Of a stretch of DNA of 57,570 bases, positions 35,271-42,969 are shown in pieces (positions within the stretch are counted from its first letter, which is position 1; each line of letters starts with the position of its first letter). Location of the stretch: the NCBI RefSeq assembly GCF_001017755.1, contig NZ_JWIO01000004.1, positions 1,085 through 58,654 of the forward strand, written 5' to 3'. Origin of the DNA: Protofrankia coriariae. Its GTDB lineage: Bacteria > Actinomycetota > Actinomycetes > Frankiales > Frankiaceae. The notes under the pieces were generated by a model that was not told the origin of the DNA, did not search any database, and saw only the letters and a program-made list of their open reading frames with translations. Position numbers and translations under genes: made by a program.

Positions 35271-36419
35271 TTACAGCCCGAGAGAGCGGCCGATGATTTC
35301 CTTCATGATCTCGTTGGTACCACCGTAGATCTTCTGGACACGTGCGTCGACAAACGCTCGCGCAATGGGGTATTCGGTCATATAGCCGTAGCCACCGTGC
35401 AGCTGGAGGCAGTGGTCGACGACACGGTTCTGCATCTCGGAGCACCACCACTTCGCCATGGCAGCCTCCTCGGCCGTGAGCTCACCAGCGATGTGTGCCT
35501 CGAGACACCGATCGACGTAGGCCTGCGCCACACTCACCTCGGTCGCCGCTTCGGCGAGGGTGAAGCGGCTGTGCTGGAAGGAGCCGATGGGCTGCCCGAA
35601 AGCCGAGCGCTGGCGCGCGTACTCGAGTGTCCATCTGAGCGCCGCCTGTGCCGCGGCCACGCTGATCACGGCAATGGCCAGGCGTTCCTGAGGGAGATTC
35701 CTGCTGAGGTAGCCGAAGCCCTTTCCCTCTTGGCCAAGCAGGTTCGCGACAGGGACGCGCGCCTCGGCGAAGAACAGCTCTGCGGTGTCCTGTGCGTGCA
35801 TGCCTATCTTGTCCAGGTTCTTCCCGCGCGCGAAGCCCGGGGTGTCGCGCTCCACCACCAGCAGGCTCAGGCCGCGCGCGCCAGCGGTGACATCGGTCTT
35901 CACGACGACAATGACGAGGTCGGCGTTGATGCCGTTGGTGACGAACGTCTTCGAGCCGTTGACGACGTAGTCGTCACCGTCTCGCACGGCCGACGTGCGC
36001 ACCGCGCCCAGGTCCGAGCCGGTTCCTGGCTCCGTCATGGCGATAGCAGTGATCAACTCGCCCGTGACCAGCCTCGGAAACCAGCGCTCGGCCTGCTCGT
36101 CGTTGGCCAGCTGAAGTAGGTAAGGCACAGCTGTGTCGTTGTGCAGGGAGAGCCCCAGCCCTGACGCGTTGACGCCCGCGGCCTGCACCTCCTCGTGCAT
36201 GACGACGTTGTAGCGGAAGTCCGTCACCCCTCCCCCGCCGAAACGCTCAGGGACATCAAGACCGAGGAAGCCGTTCGCCCCTGCGGCCAGGAAGAGTTCG
36301 CGTGGCACGATGCCGGCGTGCTCCCACTCCAGGTGGTGAGGCACAACCTCCTTTTCGAGGAAGCGCCGAAAGCTGTCGCGGAACAGATTGTGCTCCGTCT
36401 GGAAGACATTCCGCTTCAT
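35271..36419 (-). CDS. Acyl-CoA dehydrogenase, LCAD/IVD-type Glu (382 aa)
   Basis: FadE-type dehydrogenase with IAMTEPGTGSDLGAV, GSKTFVTNG and QLHGGYGYMTEYPIAR. The Glu of IYEGT is replaced by Gly (IYGGTNEI), while NLPQERLAIA provides Glu245 at the long-chain/isovaleryl position. The start is the ATG 36419 that begins MKRNVFQTEHNLFRDSFRR, 13 bp after the CoA-transferase stop. HMG-CoA-lyase gene follows after ten bases. Probably acts on a branched or ring-derived acyl-CoA. Confidence 0.93.
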   Translation of the reverse strand: MKRNVFQTEHNLFRDSFRRFLEKEVVPHHLEWEHAGIVPRELFLAAGANGFLGLDVPERFGGGGVTDFRYNVVMHEEVQAAGVNASGLGLSLHNDTAVPYLLQLANDEQAERWFPRLVTGELITAIAMTEPGTGSDLGAVRTSAVRDGDDYVVNGSKTFVTNGINADLVIVVVKTDVTAGARGLSLLVVERDTPGFARGKNLDKIGMHAQDTAELFFAEARVPVANLLGQEGKGFGYLSRNLPQERLAIAVISVAAAQAALRWTLEYARQRSAFGQPIGSFQHSRFTLAEAATEVSVAQAYVDRCLEAHIAGELTAEEAAMAKWWCSEMQNRVVDHCLQLHGGYGYMTEYPIARAFVDARVQKIYGGTNEIMKEIIGRSLGL

Positions 36420-36432
36420 GTCGGGATACTCC

Positions 36433-37671
36433 TCAAACCACGCGTCGTTCGCGCAGGCGTGCGATCCGCTCGGCCGTGAGACCCAACTCGGCCAGGACCT
36501 CGTCGGTCTGCTCACCCAACGCTGGGGCATGACGGGCCACATCGAACGGCTGCCCCGAGACCGGAGCCGGCCATCCCGTGCCCGTGTAGGGGCCCGCGAC
36601 CGGATGCGTCGTCTCGTGCACGATCTCGCGGGCACGCAGGTGCGGGTCGTCGAGCGTGTCCTGCTTGGAGTTCGCCGGGCACAGGGGGATGTCGTGTGCG
36701 CGCGCGATGTCCATCCACTCGGCGAGCGTGCGCTCCTTGAACACGGGGACAAGCTCGTCCAGCAGATCAGCCTTGCCGCCGTCGGCAAAGTCGACGGCGA
36801 ACGACGTGTTCTTGATGTCGAGCAGATCTTCCCGGCCGACGGCTCTGCAGAAATTGTCCCAGAACTTGTGCTCGATGGCGGCGAGGAGCACGATCCGGTC
36901 ATCTTTGGTCGCGTACCAGGTGTACTTGGGTCGCTTGTGCGGGTCCATGCCTACCGGCGGAGGCGGGTTGCGTCGATCCGTGATGCGCGTCGAGTTCCAC
37001 GCCATCACAGCGTCCAGAGCCTGGTTGGCCAGCACCGCGTCCGCGCCCGCCGCGTCGATGTGGGCACCTTCGCCTGTCTGGTCTCGGCGCCGCAACGCCG
37101 CGATCGTCGTGAGGGCGGCGTACAGTGCGGTGGACAGCGGCCCGTCGATCGATCCGGAGAAGTACAGCCCCTCGGGGTTGAGGACTTGGTGCACCACGCC
37201 CCGCTCGTCGAGCTTGTACTGCTCCTGGCCGGCCACTGCTCCCATCATGTAGCCGTGCACAGGGATCTGGCTGTATGCTCCGCGGGCCCCGAAGCCGCTT
37301 GCCTGGCAGTACACGATGTCCGGCTTGGCCGCGCGCTGCGCCTCGTAGCCGATTCCGAGAGCCTCACACGCATCGCCGGCGAAGCCATCCACAAAGACGT
37401 CCGCTGTCTTCAGCAGGCTGAAGAACAGGTCGCGCCCCTCGTCCTGCCGCAGATCGATCGTGACGCTGCGCTTATTGCGGTTACAGAGCAGATGGAACAC
37501 GCTGTTCTGCGGCGTGATCCGATCACCAAGCTCGCGCAGGTAGTCACCGTAACCCGGGCGCTCTACCTTGATCACATCGGCCCCGAGATCCCCGAGCAGG
37601 CGACTGGTCTGGTCACCGGTCGGCAGCATCGCGCACTCGATGACGCGCACGCCCTGCAGCAGCTCGATCAT
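36433..37671 (-). CDS. CaiB/BaiF family III CoA transferase (412 aa)
   Basis: Family III CoA transferase that moves CoA between acids without ATP. Features: LGDLGADVIKVE near the N-terminus, NRNKRSVTIDLR, GYEAQRAAKPDIVY, and FSGSIDGPLSTALYAALTTI in the central domain; the family's catalytic Asp is probably the one in the GSIDG neighbourhood or the ERGVVH region, which I cannot settle by eye. ATG 37671 overlaps the stop of the CrtC-like gene (ATGA). Likely activates an intermediate of the pathway, for example the side chain acid. GMDPHKRPKYTWYATKDD is a good family segment. Confidence 0.9.
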   Translation of the reverse strand: MIELLQGVRVIECAMLPTGDQTSRLLGDLGADVIKVERPGYGDYLRELGDRITPQNSVFHLLCNRNKRSVTIDLRQDEGRDLFFSLLKTADVFVDGFAGDACEALGIGYEAQRAAKPDIVYCQASGFGARGAYSQIPVHGYMMGAVAGQEQYKLDERGVVHQVLNPEGLYFSGSIDGPLSTALYAALTTIAALRRRDQTGEGAHIDAAGADAVLANQALDAVMAWNSTRITDRRNPPPPVGMDPHKRPKYTWYATKDDRIVLLAAIEHKFWDNFCRAVGREDLLDIKNTSFAVDFADGGKADLLDELVPVFKERTLAEWMDIARAHDIPLCPANSKQDTLDDPHLRAREIVHETTHPVAGPYTGTGWPAPVSGQPFDVARHAPALGEQTDEVLAELGLTAERIARLRERRVV

Positions 37672-38648
37672 GACTGGCCCAACCCCCGCAGGAAGCGACG
37701 CGCCTGGATTCCGGGGAACCACTCGATCGCCTCGCCGTACTGCTTGCTCCCGTCGTCGAGTGTCCACTCGCAGAGCGACCAGTACTGCAGATAGCGGGCC
37801 CAGGGCACCCACTTGAGGACGTTCTTGCACTCACCCTCCGCATGGACGGTGCGCCCTATGTCGTCGGTGCCCTCGATGGCCAACTTCCACGGCACTCCGT
37901 CGGGGCGACGTTCGAGGACCTGCCGGGTGCCGGAGACGACATGGCTGATCTTGTCGTCCTTCTGGATCCATCCGGTGATCGCTGGCTCGATCGTGCCCTC
38001 GATCGGATCTGTCGCCAGCGGCTCGGTGCCTATGTTGTACATCTGGAAGGCGAAGCCCTTCCCGTCGTTAAACCACGGAAAGTCACCACGCGGATTGTCC
38101 TTGTAAAGGCGGGGACCCCAGCTATGGTCGCGGTTGGACCCGCAGTCGACGTCGATCTCCTCGCCGTTGATCCATACCTTCCCGCTGACCCGGCCGCCCT
38201 GCTCGTAGTGGTGCGGCCCCCACTCCTGTGAGCCGTCCGGGAAGCCCGAGTTGGCCACACCCATGGTGGCGTCGAAGCGTAGGTCGAGCTGGCAGCCGTC
38301 GCGGTCGTACCGCATCAGAAAGGTCTTCTGGGGTTCGACGCACTTCAGCGTGAGCCCGTTCGGCGTACTGTAGTCGAACATCTCCACCTCGTCCTTGCGG
38401 ACGTCGAGCGGGGCAAGCTCCAGCCAGTCGTGGTACAGGCAGTCGTACATCTGCTCGCCCGACGGGTCCCAGAGAGCCACGCCCGTCATGGAGAAGTTCA
38501 TGTTCGGCCGATGGTTCATGTAGACGAAGCCCGAGAGGTCCCGCTCTGCGACGTAGAACGGGAACCAAGCACTCTCGTTCCAGAAGGGGCTGTCCGTCAT
38601 CGAGTCCTTGTGGAAGTAGTCGTCCTCGGGACGCACGAAGTCGACCAT
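37668..38648 (-). CDS. CrtC/lipocalin-like (DUF7064/7065-type) protein (326 aa)
   Basis: Beta-rich protein of the type found in terpenoid and steroid clusters and often annotated as hydroxyneurosporene synthase-like. Visible blocks include ESAWFPFYVAERDLSGFVYM, DWLELAPLD, and GSNRDHSWGPR with a conserved His/Trp pair, which is the recognisable signature of the CrtC-like fold (RDHSWG). Start ATG 38648 with AGGAGG four bases upstream. First gene of the eight-gene operon. It might hydrate a double bond like CrtC, or bind the lipid; the function is unproven. Confidence 0.75.
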   Translation of the reverse strand: MVDFVRPEDDYFHKDSMTDSPFWNESAWFPFYVAERDLSGFVYMNHRPNMNFSMTGVALWDPSGEQMYDCLYHDWLELAPLDVRKDEVEMFDYSTPNGLTLKCVEPQKTFLMRYDRDGCQLDLRFDATMGVANSGFPDGSQEWGPHHYEQGGRVSGKVWINGEEIDVDCGSNRDHSWGPRLYKDNPRGDFPWFNDGKGFAFQMYNIGTEPLATDPIEGTIEPAITGWIQKDDKISHVVSGTRQVLERRPDGVPWKLAIEGTDDIGRTVHAEGECKNVLKWVPWARYLQYWSLCEWTLDDGSKQYGEAIEWFPGIQARRFLRGLGQS

Positions 38649-38847
38649 GGATCCTCCTGGCTGTCGTCGACGCCTCGGCCCGGTGCCGTTGCTGTCTAAA
38701 TGAACGCAGATTTTGTATAGGAGTGCAAGCACCAACCGCCTGGCAGACCTACGACAGACGGTGTCACCGCGAGCCAGCCGCCGAGGAGGCGGCCACTGCC
38801 TCTCACATCACGTTTAGAATCGGAGGGTCAACCAGAGAGGAACGGCG
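38649..38847. promoter_or_regulatory. Divergent control region between the eight-gene operon and the tandem TetR gene
   Basis: Holds GTCTAAATGAAC (38696-38707) and GATTTTGTATAGG close to the operon start, and GTTTAGAATC (38813-38822) with a TAGAAT -10-like box at 38815-38820 just before the TetR ribosome binding site GAGAGG. These AT-rich words match the TTCTAA/TTAGAA core of other promoters of the cluster and suggest autoregulation. No good -35 is visible for either direction. Confidence 0.4.
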
Positions 38848-40155
38848 ATGACAACGGTGCGCACCCACCCGGGCAAGAAGGCCACGGCGACACGACAGCG
38901 CATCCTCGACGCCGCAGCCAAGATCTTCCGTCAGAACGGCTACACCGGCACCCGCCTCACGGACATCGCTGCGGCGGCACAGATGCAGGCTGGCAGCCTC
39001 TACTACCACTTCGCCTCGCGGGAAGACCTGGTCCAGGAAGTCCTGCGCGTCGGCCAGCAGCGCACGAACGACTTCGTCATAGGCAAGGTCTCCGCCGCGC
39101 CTCCCACCACGAGCAGCCTCGACCGGCTCCGCATCGCCGTACATGCCCATCTCGAGGCCGTCCTTGAGATCGGTGACTACACCGCGGCCACCCTGCGCAT
39201 CTTGGGACAGGTCCCTGAAGAGATCCGCGCTCAGGCCCTCACGCTGCAGCGGGAGTACGGCCAGTGGTGGCGGGAACTGTTCGAGAACGCGCAGCGTGAG
39301 GGTGAGCTGCGTCAGGACCTCGACATCTCCGCGTGCCGCATGCTCGTCCTGGGAGCCATGAACGCATCCCCCGACTGGTTCCACCCCGACCAGCCGAAGG
39401 GACTCACGCTCAGTGGTCTCGAGGAGCAGTTCGCTGCGCTGTTCCTCGACGGGCTCGGGACCTCCAAGGGAAAGCGGCGCCGGTCACACAAGATCATATT
39501 TACCCTCACATCCGATACGCACGAGGAGCCCGCAGCAGAGACACGTGGCGCCGCGACGACCGCTCGGATCCTCGACGCGGCCGCGAAGATCTTTCGCGAG
39601 AACGGCTATGCCGGAGCCCGGCTTGTGGACGTCGCGACCGAGGCCGACATGCAGACCGGCAGCCTCTACTATCACTTCGCCTCGCGCGAGGACCTGGTGG
39701 TGCACCTGCTGCACAATGCCTGGGAACGCACCGACAGCGCGGTGAGGCGCAGCATCAGCGATCTACTCACACGCACCGCGCCTATCAACAAACTGGCGAT
39801 GGCCATGACCGCGCACCTGCTGTCCGTCCTGGCCTGGGGCGACTACACCTCGGCCATGCTGCGAATCCTCGGACAGGTGCCGGACGACGTCCGAGCCGCC
39901 ATCCTTCCATTGCAGCGGACCTACCTCGACCTGTGGCGGGGCTTGCTCAACGACGCTGCCGACGCTGGGGACATCCGCTCCGACCTCGACCTGTCAGTGG
40001 TCCTGATGATGCTGGCGGGTGCCCTGAACTGGACGGTCGAGTGGTACCACGCCGATCACCATCTGGCTCCGGAGCAGCTGGCGGAGCAGTTCTGCGTCCT
40101 TACCCTCGAGGGCATGTCGACACGACGCCGGAGTACGCGTCGACGGAGCACGTGA
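38848..40155 (+). CDS. Tandem TetR-family regulator, two complete TetR units in one chain (435 aa)
   Basis: Two full TetR repressors fused head to tail. Unit 1 (about 16-205) and unit 2 (about 237-425) each carry an HTH with ILDAAAKIF and GSLYYHFASREDLV, plus a ligand-binding domain with DYT(A/S)A.LRILGQVP. The linker (206-236) is basic at KGKRRRSHK, then acidic. A normal TetR has about 200 residues and works as a dimer; here one chain could fold as a pseudo-dimer or make a four-HTH complex. DNA around 38992-39031 and 39658-39697 is almost identical between units, so the duplication is fairly young or kept homogenised. It lies between the two main catabolic operons and is the likely local repressor, induced by a CoA ester in similar FadR/KstR2-like proteins. 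Confidence 0.93.
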   Translation: MTTVRTHPGKKATATRQRILDAAAKIFRQNGYTGTRLTDIAAAAQMQAGSLYYHFASREDLVQEVLRVGQQRTNDFVIGKVSAAPPTTSSLDRLRIAVHAHLEAVLEIGDYTAATLRILGQVPEEIRAQALTLQREYGQWWRELFENAQREGELRQDLDISACRMLVLGAMNASPDWFHPDQPKGLTLSGLEEQFAALFLDGLGTSKGKRRRSHKIIFTLTSDTHEEPAAETRGAATTARILDAAAKIFRENGYAGARLVDVATEADMQTGSLYYHFASREDLVVHLLHNAWERTDSAVRRSISDLLTRTAPINKLAMAMTAHLLSVLAWGDYTSAMLRILGQVPDDVRAAILPLQRTYLDLWRGLLNDAADAGDIRSDLDLSVVLMMLAGALNWTVEWYHADHHLAPEQLAEQFCVLTLEGMSTRRRSTRRRST

Positions 40156-40162
40156 CGTACAC

Positions 40163-40192
40163 TGGACTCAAACCTAAATTAGAAAGTAGGCT
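40163..40192 (+). promoter_or_regulatory. Promoter with AAACCTAAATTAGAA operator candidate
   Basis: TGGACT (40163-40168), 18-bp spacer, TAGGCT (40187-40192). The spacer contains CTAAATTAG (40174-40182), a near-palindrome identical on the coding strand to the one at the Baeyer-Villiger promoter. The start codon of the HMG-CoA-synthase-like gene is about 30 bp downstream. Confidence 0.5.
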
Positions 40193-40221
40193 GTCAACGG
40201 CTCCCCCACGGAAGGACGTCC

Positions 40222-41646
40222 ATGACCGGCCTGCTGTCCTACGGCTCCTACATTCCATACCACCGGCTTCGTCGGAGCGACATGCAGGCGGCTCTCGGCG
40301 CTTCGGGGGGGAGAGGCTCACGCGCCGTGGCCTCGTACGACGAGGATGTCGTCTCCATGGGGGTGGAGGCTGGCTCGGCTGCCCTACAGGGACAGCGTGG
40401 TCTGCCTGAGAGGCTCTATTTCGCCACCTCCTTTCCCCCCTACTTGGACAAGACCAATGCGGCTGTGCTGCACGCCGCGCTCGGACTTGATCGGGCGGCG
40501 CTGGCGGTCGACATGGCTGGCTCACCGCGGTCGGCCATCGGCGCACTGCTGGCCGCGAGCGAGGCGCGAGTCCCGGCTCTCGCCGTAGTCGCCGACATAC
40601 GCACCGGGCTACCCGGGAGCAGCGACGAGCGAGAGGGTGGCGACGCGGCCGCAGCGTTCTTGTTCGGACGCGGCACATCGGAGACACCCGAGCTCGCGAC
40701 CGTACTGGCGTTCGCCTCGACCACGGAGGAGTTCCTGGAGCGGTGGCGGACACCCGGCGAAAAGGCTTCCCATACCTGGGAAGAGCGCTTCGCCGAACAT
40801 GTCTACCGACCGCTGGCTGAGGATGCGTTCACCACCTCGCTGAAAGCAGCCGATCTCGCACCTGGCCAGATCGACCACCTTGTCGTGAGCGGTCTGGCCA
40901 CCCGCGCGGTGCGGCAGTTCGCGCAGGCCAGTGGCGTGCGTCCCGAAGCGGTGGTCGACAACCTGGCAGACCGCATCGGCAACCCCGGTGCGGCTCAGCC
41001 CGGGATACTGCTCGCCGCAGCTCTGGACCGCGCTGGCGCTGGCGAAAACGTCGCGCTGGTCCACCTCGCCGACGGTGCGAGCGCTATGCTGATGCGAACC
41101 ACGGAGCACCTGTTGTCCCGGCGTTCCTCGACAGGCGTTTCGGGGCAGGCGGATGGCCCACACGGTGAGCTCAGCTACATTACTTTCCTCACCTGGCGGG
41201 GAATGCTCGACCGCGAGCCACCCCGGCGACCGGAGCCGGACCCGCCCGCGGCACCGCCAACTCGCCGGTCCGCCGGTTACAAGCTCGCCTTTCAGGCGGC
41301 TCGGTGCGACGCGTGCGGAGCGGTCAATGTGCCACCGGGAAAGGTGTGCTTTGCATGTTCCGCGGTCGACCAGATGTCGCGGCTATCGCTGCGTGACACG
41401 CCTGCGACGGTGGCGACGTTCACTGTTGACCGCCTTGCGTTCACACCGAGTCCACCAATGGTGGCCGTCGTCGTCGACTTCGACGGGGGCGGTCGGTTTC
41501 GATGCGAACTCGCCGACGCGGCCCCGGCAGACGCACATATCGGTCTGCGTGTCGGCCTCACATTCCGACGCCTGCTGACGGCCGACGGCGTGCACAACTA
41601 CTTCTGGAAGGCACGACCTCTTCGCACGGATGAGACGAGGCTCTGA
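40222..41646 (+). CDS. HMG-CoA-synthase-like protein fused to a DUF35 zinc-ribbon/OB domain (474 aa)
   Basis: N-terminal thiolase-fold domain (about 1-330) of the HMG-CoA synthase/KAS III type: SYGSYIPYHRL start, GDAAAAFLFG, NLADRIGNPGAAQ. At the site where HMG-CoA synthases have the nucleophile Cys this protein reads DMAGSPRSA (97-105), so no Cys is present. After a Pro/Arg linker (331-350) comes a DUF35 zinc ribbon with Cys362, Cys365, Cys376 and Cys379 and an OB fold (385-470). Archaeal HMG-CoA synthase and SCP2 thiolases are known to associate with separate DUF35 proteins; here it is fused and is translationally coupled to the thiolase gene. Probably a scaffold or an altered-mechanism subunit. 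Confidence 0.85.
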   Translation: MTGLLSYGSYIPYHRLRRSDMQAALGASGGRGSRAVASYDEDVVSMGVEAGSAALQGQRGLPERLYFATSFPPYLDKTNAAVLHAALGLDRAALAVDMAGSPRSAIGALLAASEARVPALAVVADIRTGLPGSSDEREGGDAAAAFLFGRGTSETPELATVLAFASTTEEFLERWRTPGEKASHTWEERFAEHVYRPLAEDAFTTSLKAADLAPGQIDHLVVSGLATRAVRQFAQASGVRPEAVVDNLADRIGNPGAAQPGILLAAALDRAGAGENVALVHLADGASAMLMRTTEHLLSRRSSTGVSGQADGPHGELSYITFLTWRGMLDREPPRRPEPDPPAAPPTRRSAGYKLAFQAARCDACGAVNVPPGKVCFACSAVDQMSRLSLRDTPATVATFTVDRLAFTPSPPMVAVVVDFDGGGRFRCELADAAPADAHIGLRVGLTFRRLLTADGVHNYFWKARPLRTDETRL

Positions 41647-42848
41647 TGGCATCACGAGGTATCTGTGATCGGGTCGCAATCGTTGGCATGGGCTGTACGG
41701 TGTTCGGCGAGCACTGGGACCGCGGCACGGATGACCTTCTCGTCGAGGCGGTGGGGGCAGCCACGCAGAGTACATCTATCGCGATCGACGACATCGACGC
41801 TTTCTGGCTCGGCACCTACATGTCAGGCGTCTCAGGTCTGACGCTGAGCCGTCCGCTCCGGATCCGCGACAAACCCGTCAGTCGCGTCGAGAACATGTGC
41901 GTGACAGGATCCGAAGCGTTGCGTGGCGCCGCGTACGCCGTCGCCAGCGGCGCCTACGACATGGCCATGGCCGTCGGCGTCGAAAAATTGAAGGACTCCG
42001 GCTACTCCGGTCTGACTCGTCAGTCGATTCCGGGCGACGGGACGGGCGGCACGCTTGGCACCACAACGGCACCAGCCAACTTCAGCCTGCTGGCACCGGC
42101 CTACAGCCGGAAATACGGCGTGGACGAAGACCAGTTGAAAGAGGTCTTCACTCGGATCGCCTGGAAAAACCACAAGAACGGTTCCCGGAACCCACGGGCC
42201 CAGTTCCGAAAAGAAGTGGCCAGGACAACCATCGCCCGTTCCCCTCTGGTCGCCGGAAACCTCGGCGTATTCGACTGCTCCGGGGTATCGGATGGGGCAG
42301 CGGCAGCGATCGTAGTACGGGCCGAGGACGCGTACCGCTACACCAAGCGCCCCCTGTTCGTGAAGGCGTTGTCCTTCGTGTCCGGTGCGGCAGACGGTAA
42401 CATCGACCCAAACTACGACTTCACGACCTTCCCGGAGGTCGAGGCATCCGCAAAGGAAGCCTACCGCCAGGCGGGCGTGTCCGATCCTCGGGCTCAGATC
42501 GCGATGGCCGAGGTGCACGACTGCTTCACCGTCACCGAACTCGTCCTCATGGAGGATCTCGGCTTCGCCCCCCGCGGAACCGCATGGAAGGACGTTCTGG
42601 CTGGGGCGTTCGACCTGGACGGCACACTACCGGTCAACCCCGACGGCGGACTGAAGGCATTCGGTCATCCTGTGGGGGCGTCAGGGCTTCGCATGCTCTA
42701 TGAGTGCTGGCTGCAGCTTCGTGGTGAAGCTCCGGAGGAGCGGAGCATTCCCAGCACGGGAAAAACTATGGGCTTGACCCACAATCTCGGCGGAGGCCCC
42801 GGCGAGTGTGTATCGTTCGTATCCATCGTCGGGACGGAACGCCCATGA
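41646..42848 (+). CDS. SCP2-type thiolase / lipid-transfer-like acyltransferase (400 aa)
   Basis: Thiolase of the SCPx/Ltp branch. Nucleophile Cys85 in ENMCVTGSE; HDCFTV at 291-296 and GHPVGASG at 341-348 give the His residues; the C-terminal Cys of classical thiolases is replaced (NLGGGPGE), as expected in SCP2 thiolases and in Ltp2-type aldolases. The ATG overlaps the stop of the HMG-CoA-synthase/DUF35 gene by one base. It may cleave a 3-ketoacyl-CoA or carry out a retro-aldol step with the DUF35 domain, as Ltp2 does with ChsH2. Ends 120 bp before the convergent Baeyer-Villiger gene. Confidence 0.92.
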   Translation: MASRGICDRVAIVGMGCTVFGEHWDRGTDDLLVEAVGAATQSTSIAIDDIDAFWLGTYMSGVSGLTLSRPLRIRDKPVSRVENMCVTGSEALRGAAYAVASGAYDMAMAVGVEKLKDSGYSGLTRQSIPGDGTGGTLGTTTAPANFSLLAPAYSRKYGVDEDQLKEVFTRIAWKNHKNGSRNPRAQFRKEVARTTIARSPLVAGNLGVFDCSGVSDGAAAAIVVRAEDAYRYTKRPLFVKALSFVSGAADGNIDPNYDFTTFPEVEASAKEAYRQAGVSDPRAQIAMAEVHDCFTVTELVLMEDLGFAPRGTAWKDVLAGAFDLDGTLPVNPDGGLKAFGHPVGASGLRMLYECWLQLRGEAPEERSIPSTGKTMGLTHNLGGGPGECVSFVSIVGTERP

Positions 42849-42930
42849 GCACCGTCTATACGACCATGCTCCAAGTCACGCCGAACAGAGCAGCAGACAG
42901 GCGCTAACACCGGATCTCCTATGACAGCGC

Positions 42931-42961
42931 GTGCCGCGACAGCCGAGGGCGGTCGCGGCAC
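42931..42961. terminator. Hairpin terminator between thiolase and Baeyer-Villiger genes
   Basis: GTGCCGCGAC (42931-42940) and GTCGCGGCAC (42952-42961) form a perfect 10-bp stem with an 11-base loop, in the gap between the convergent genes. No U tract. Confidence 0.75.
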
Positions 42962-42969
42962 ACCGCCAG

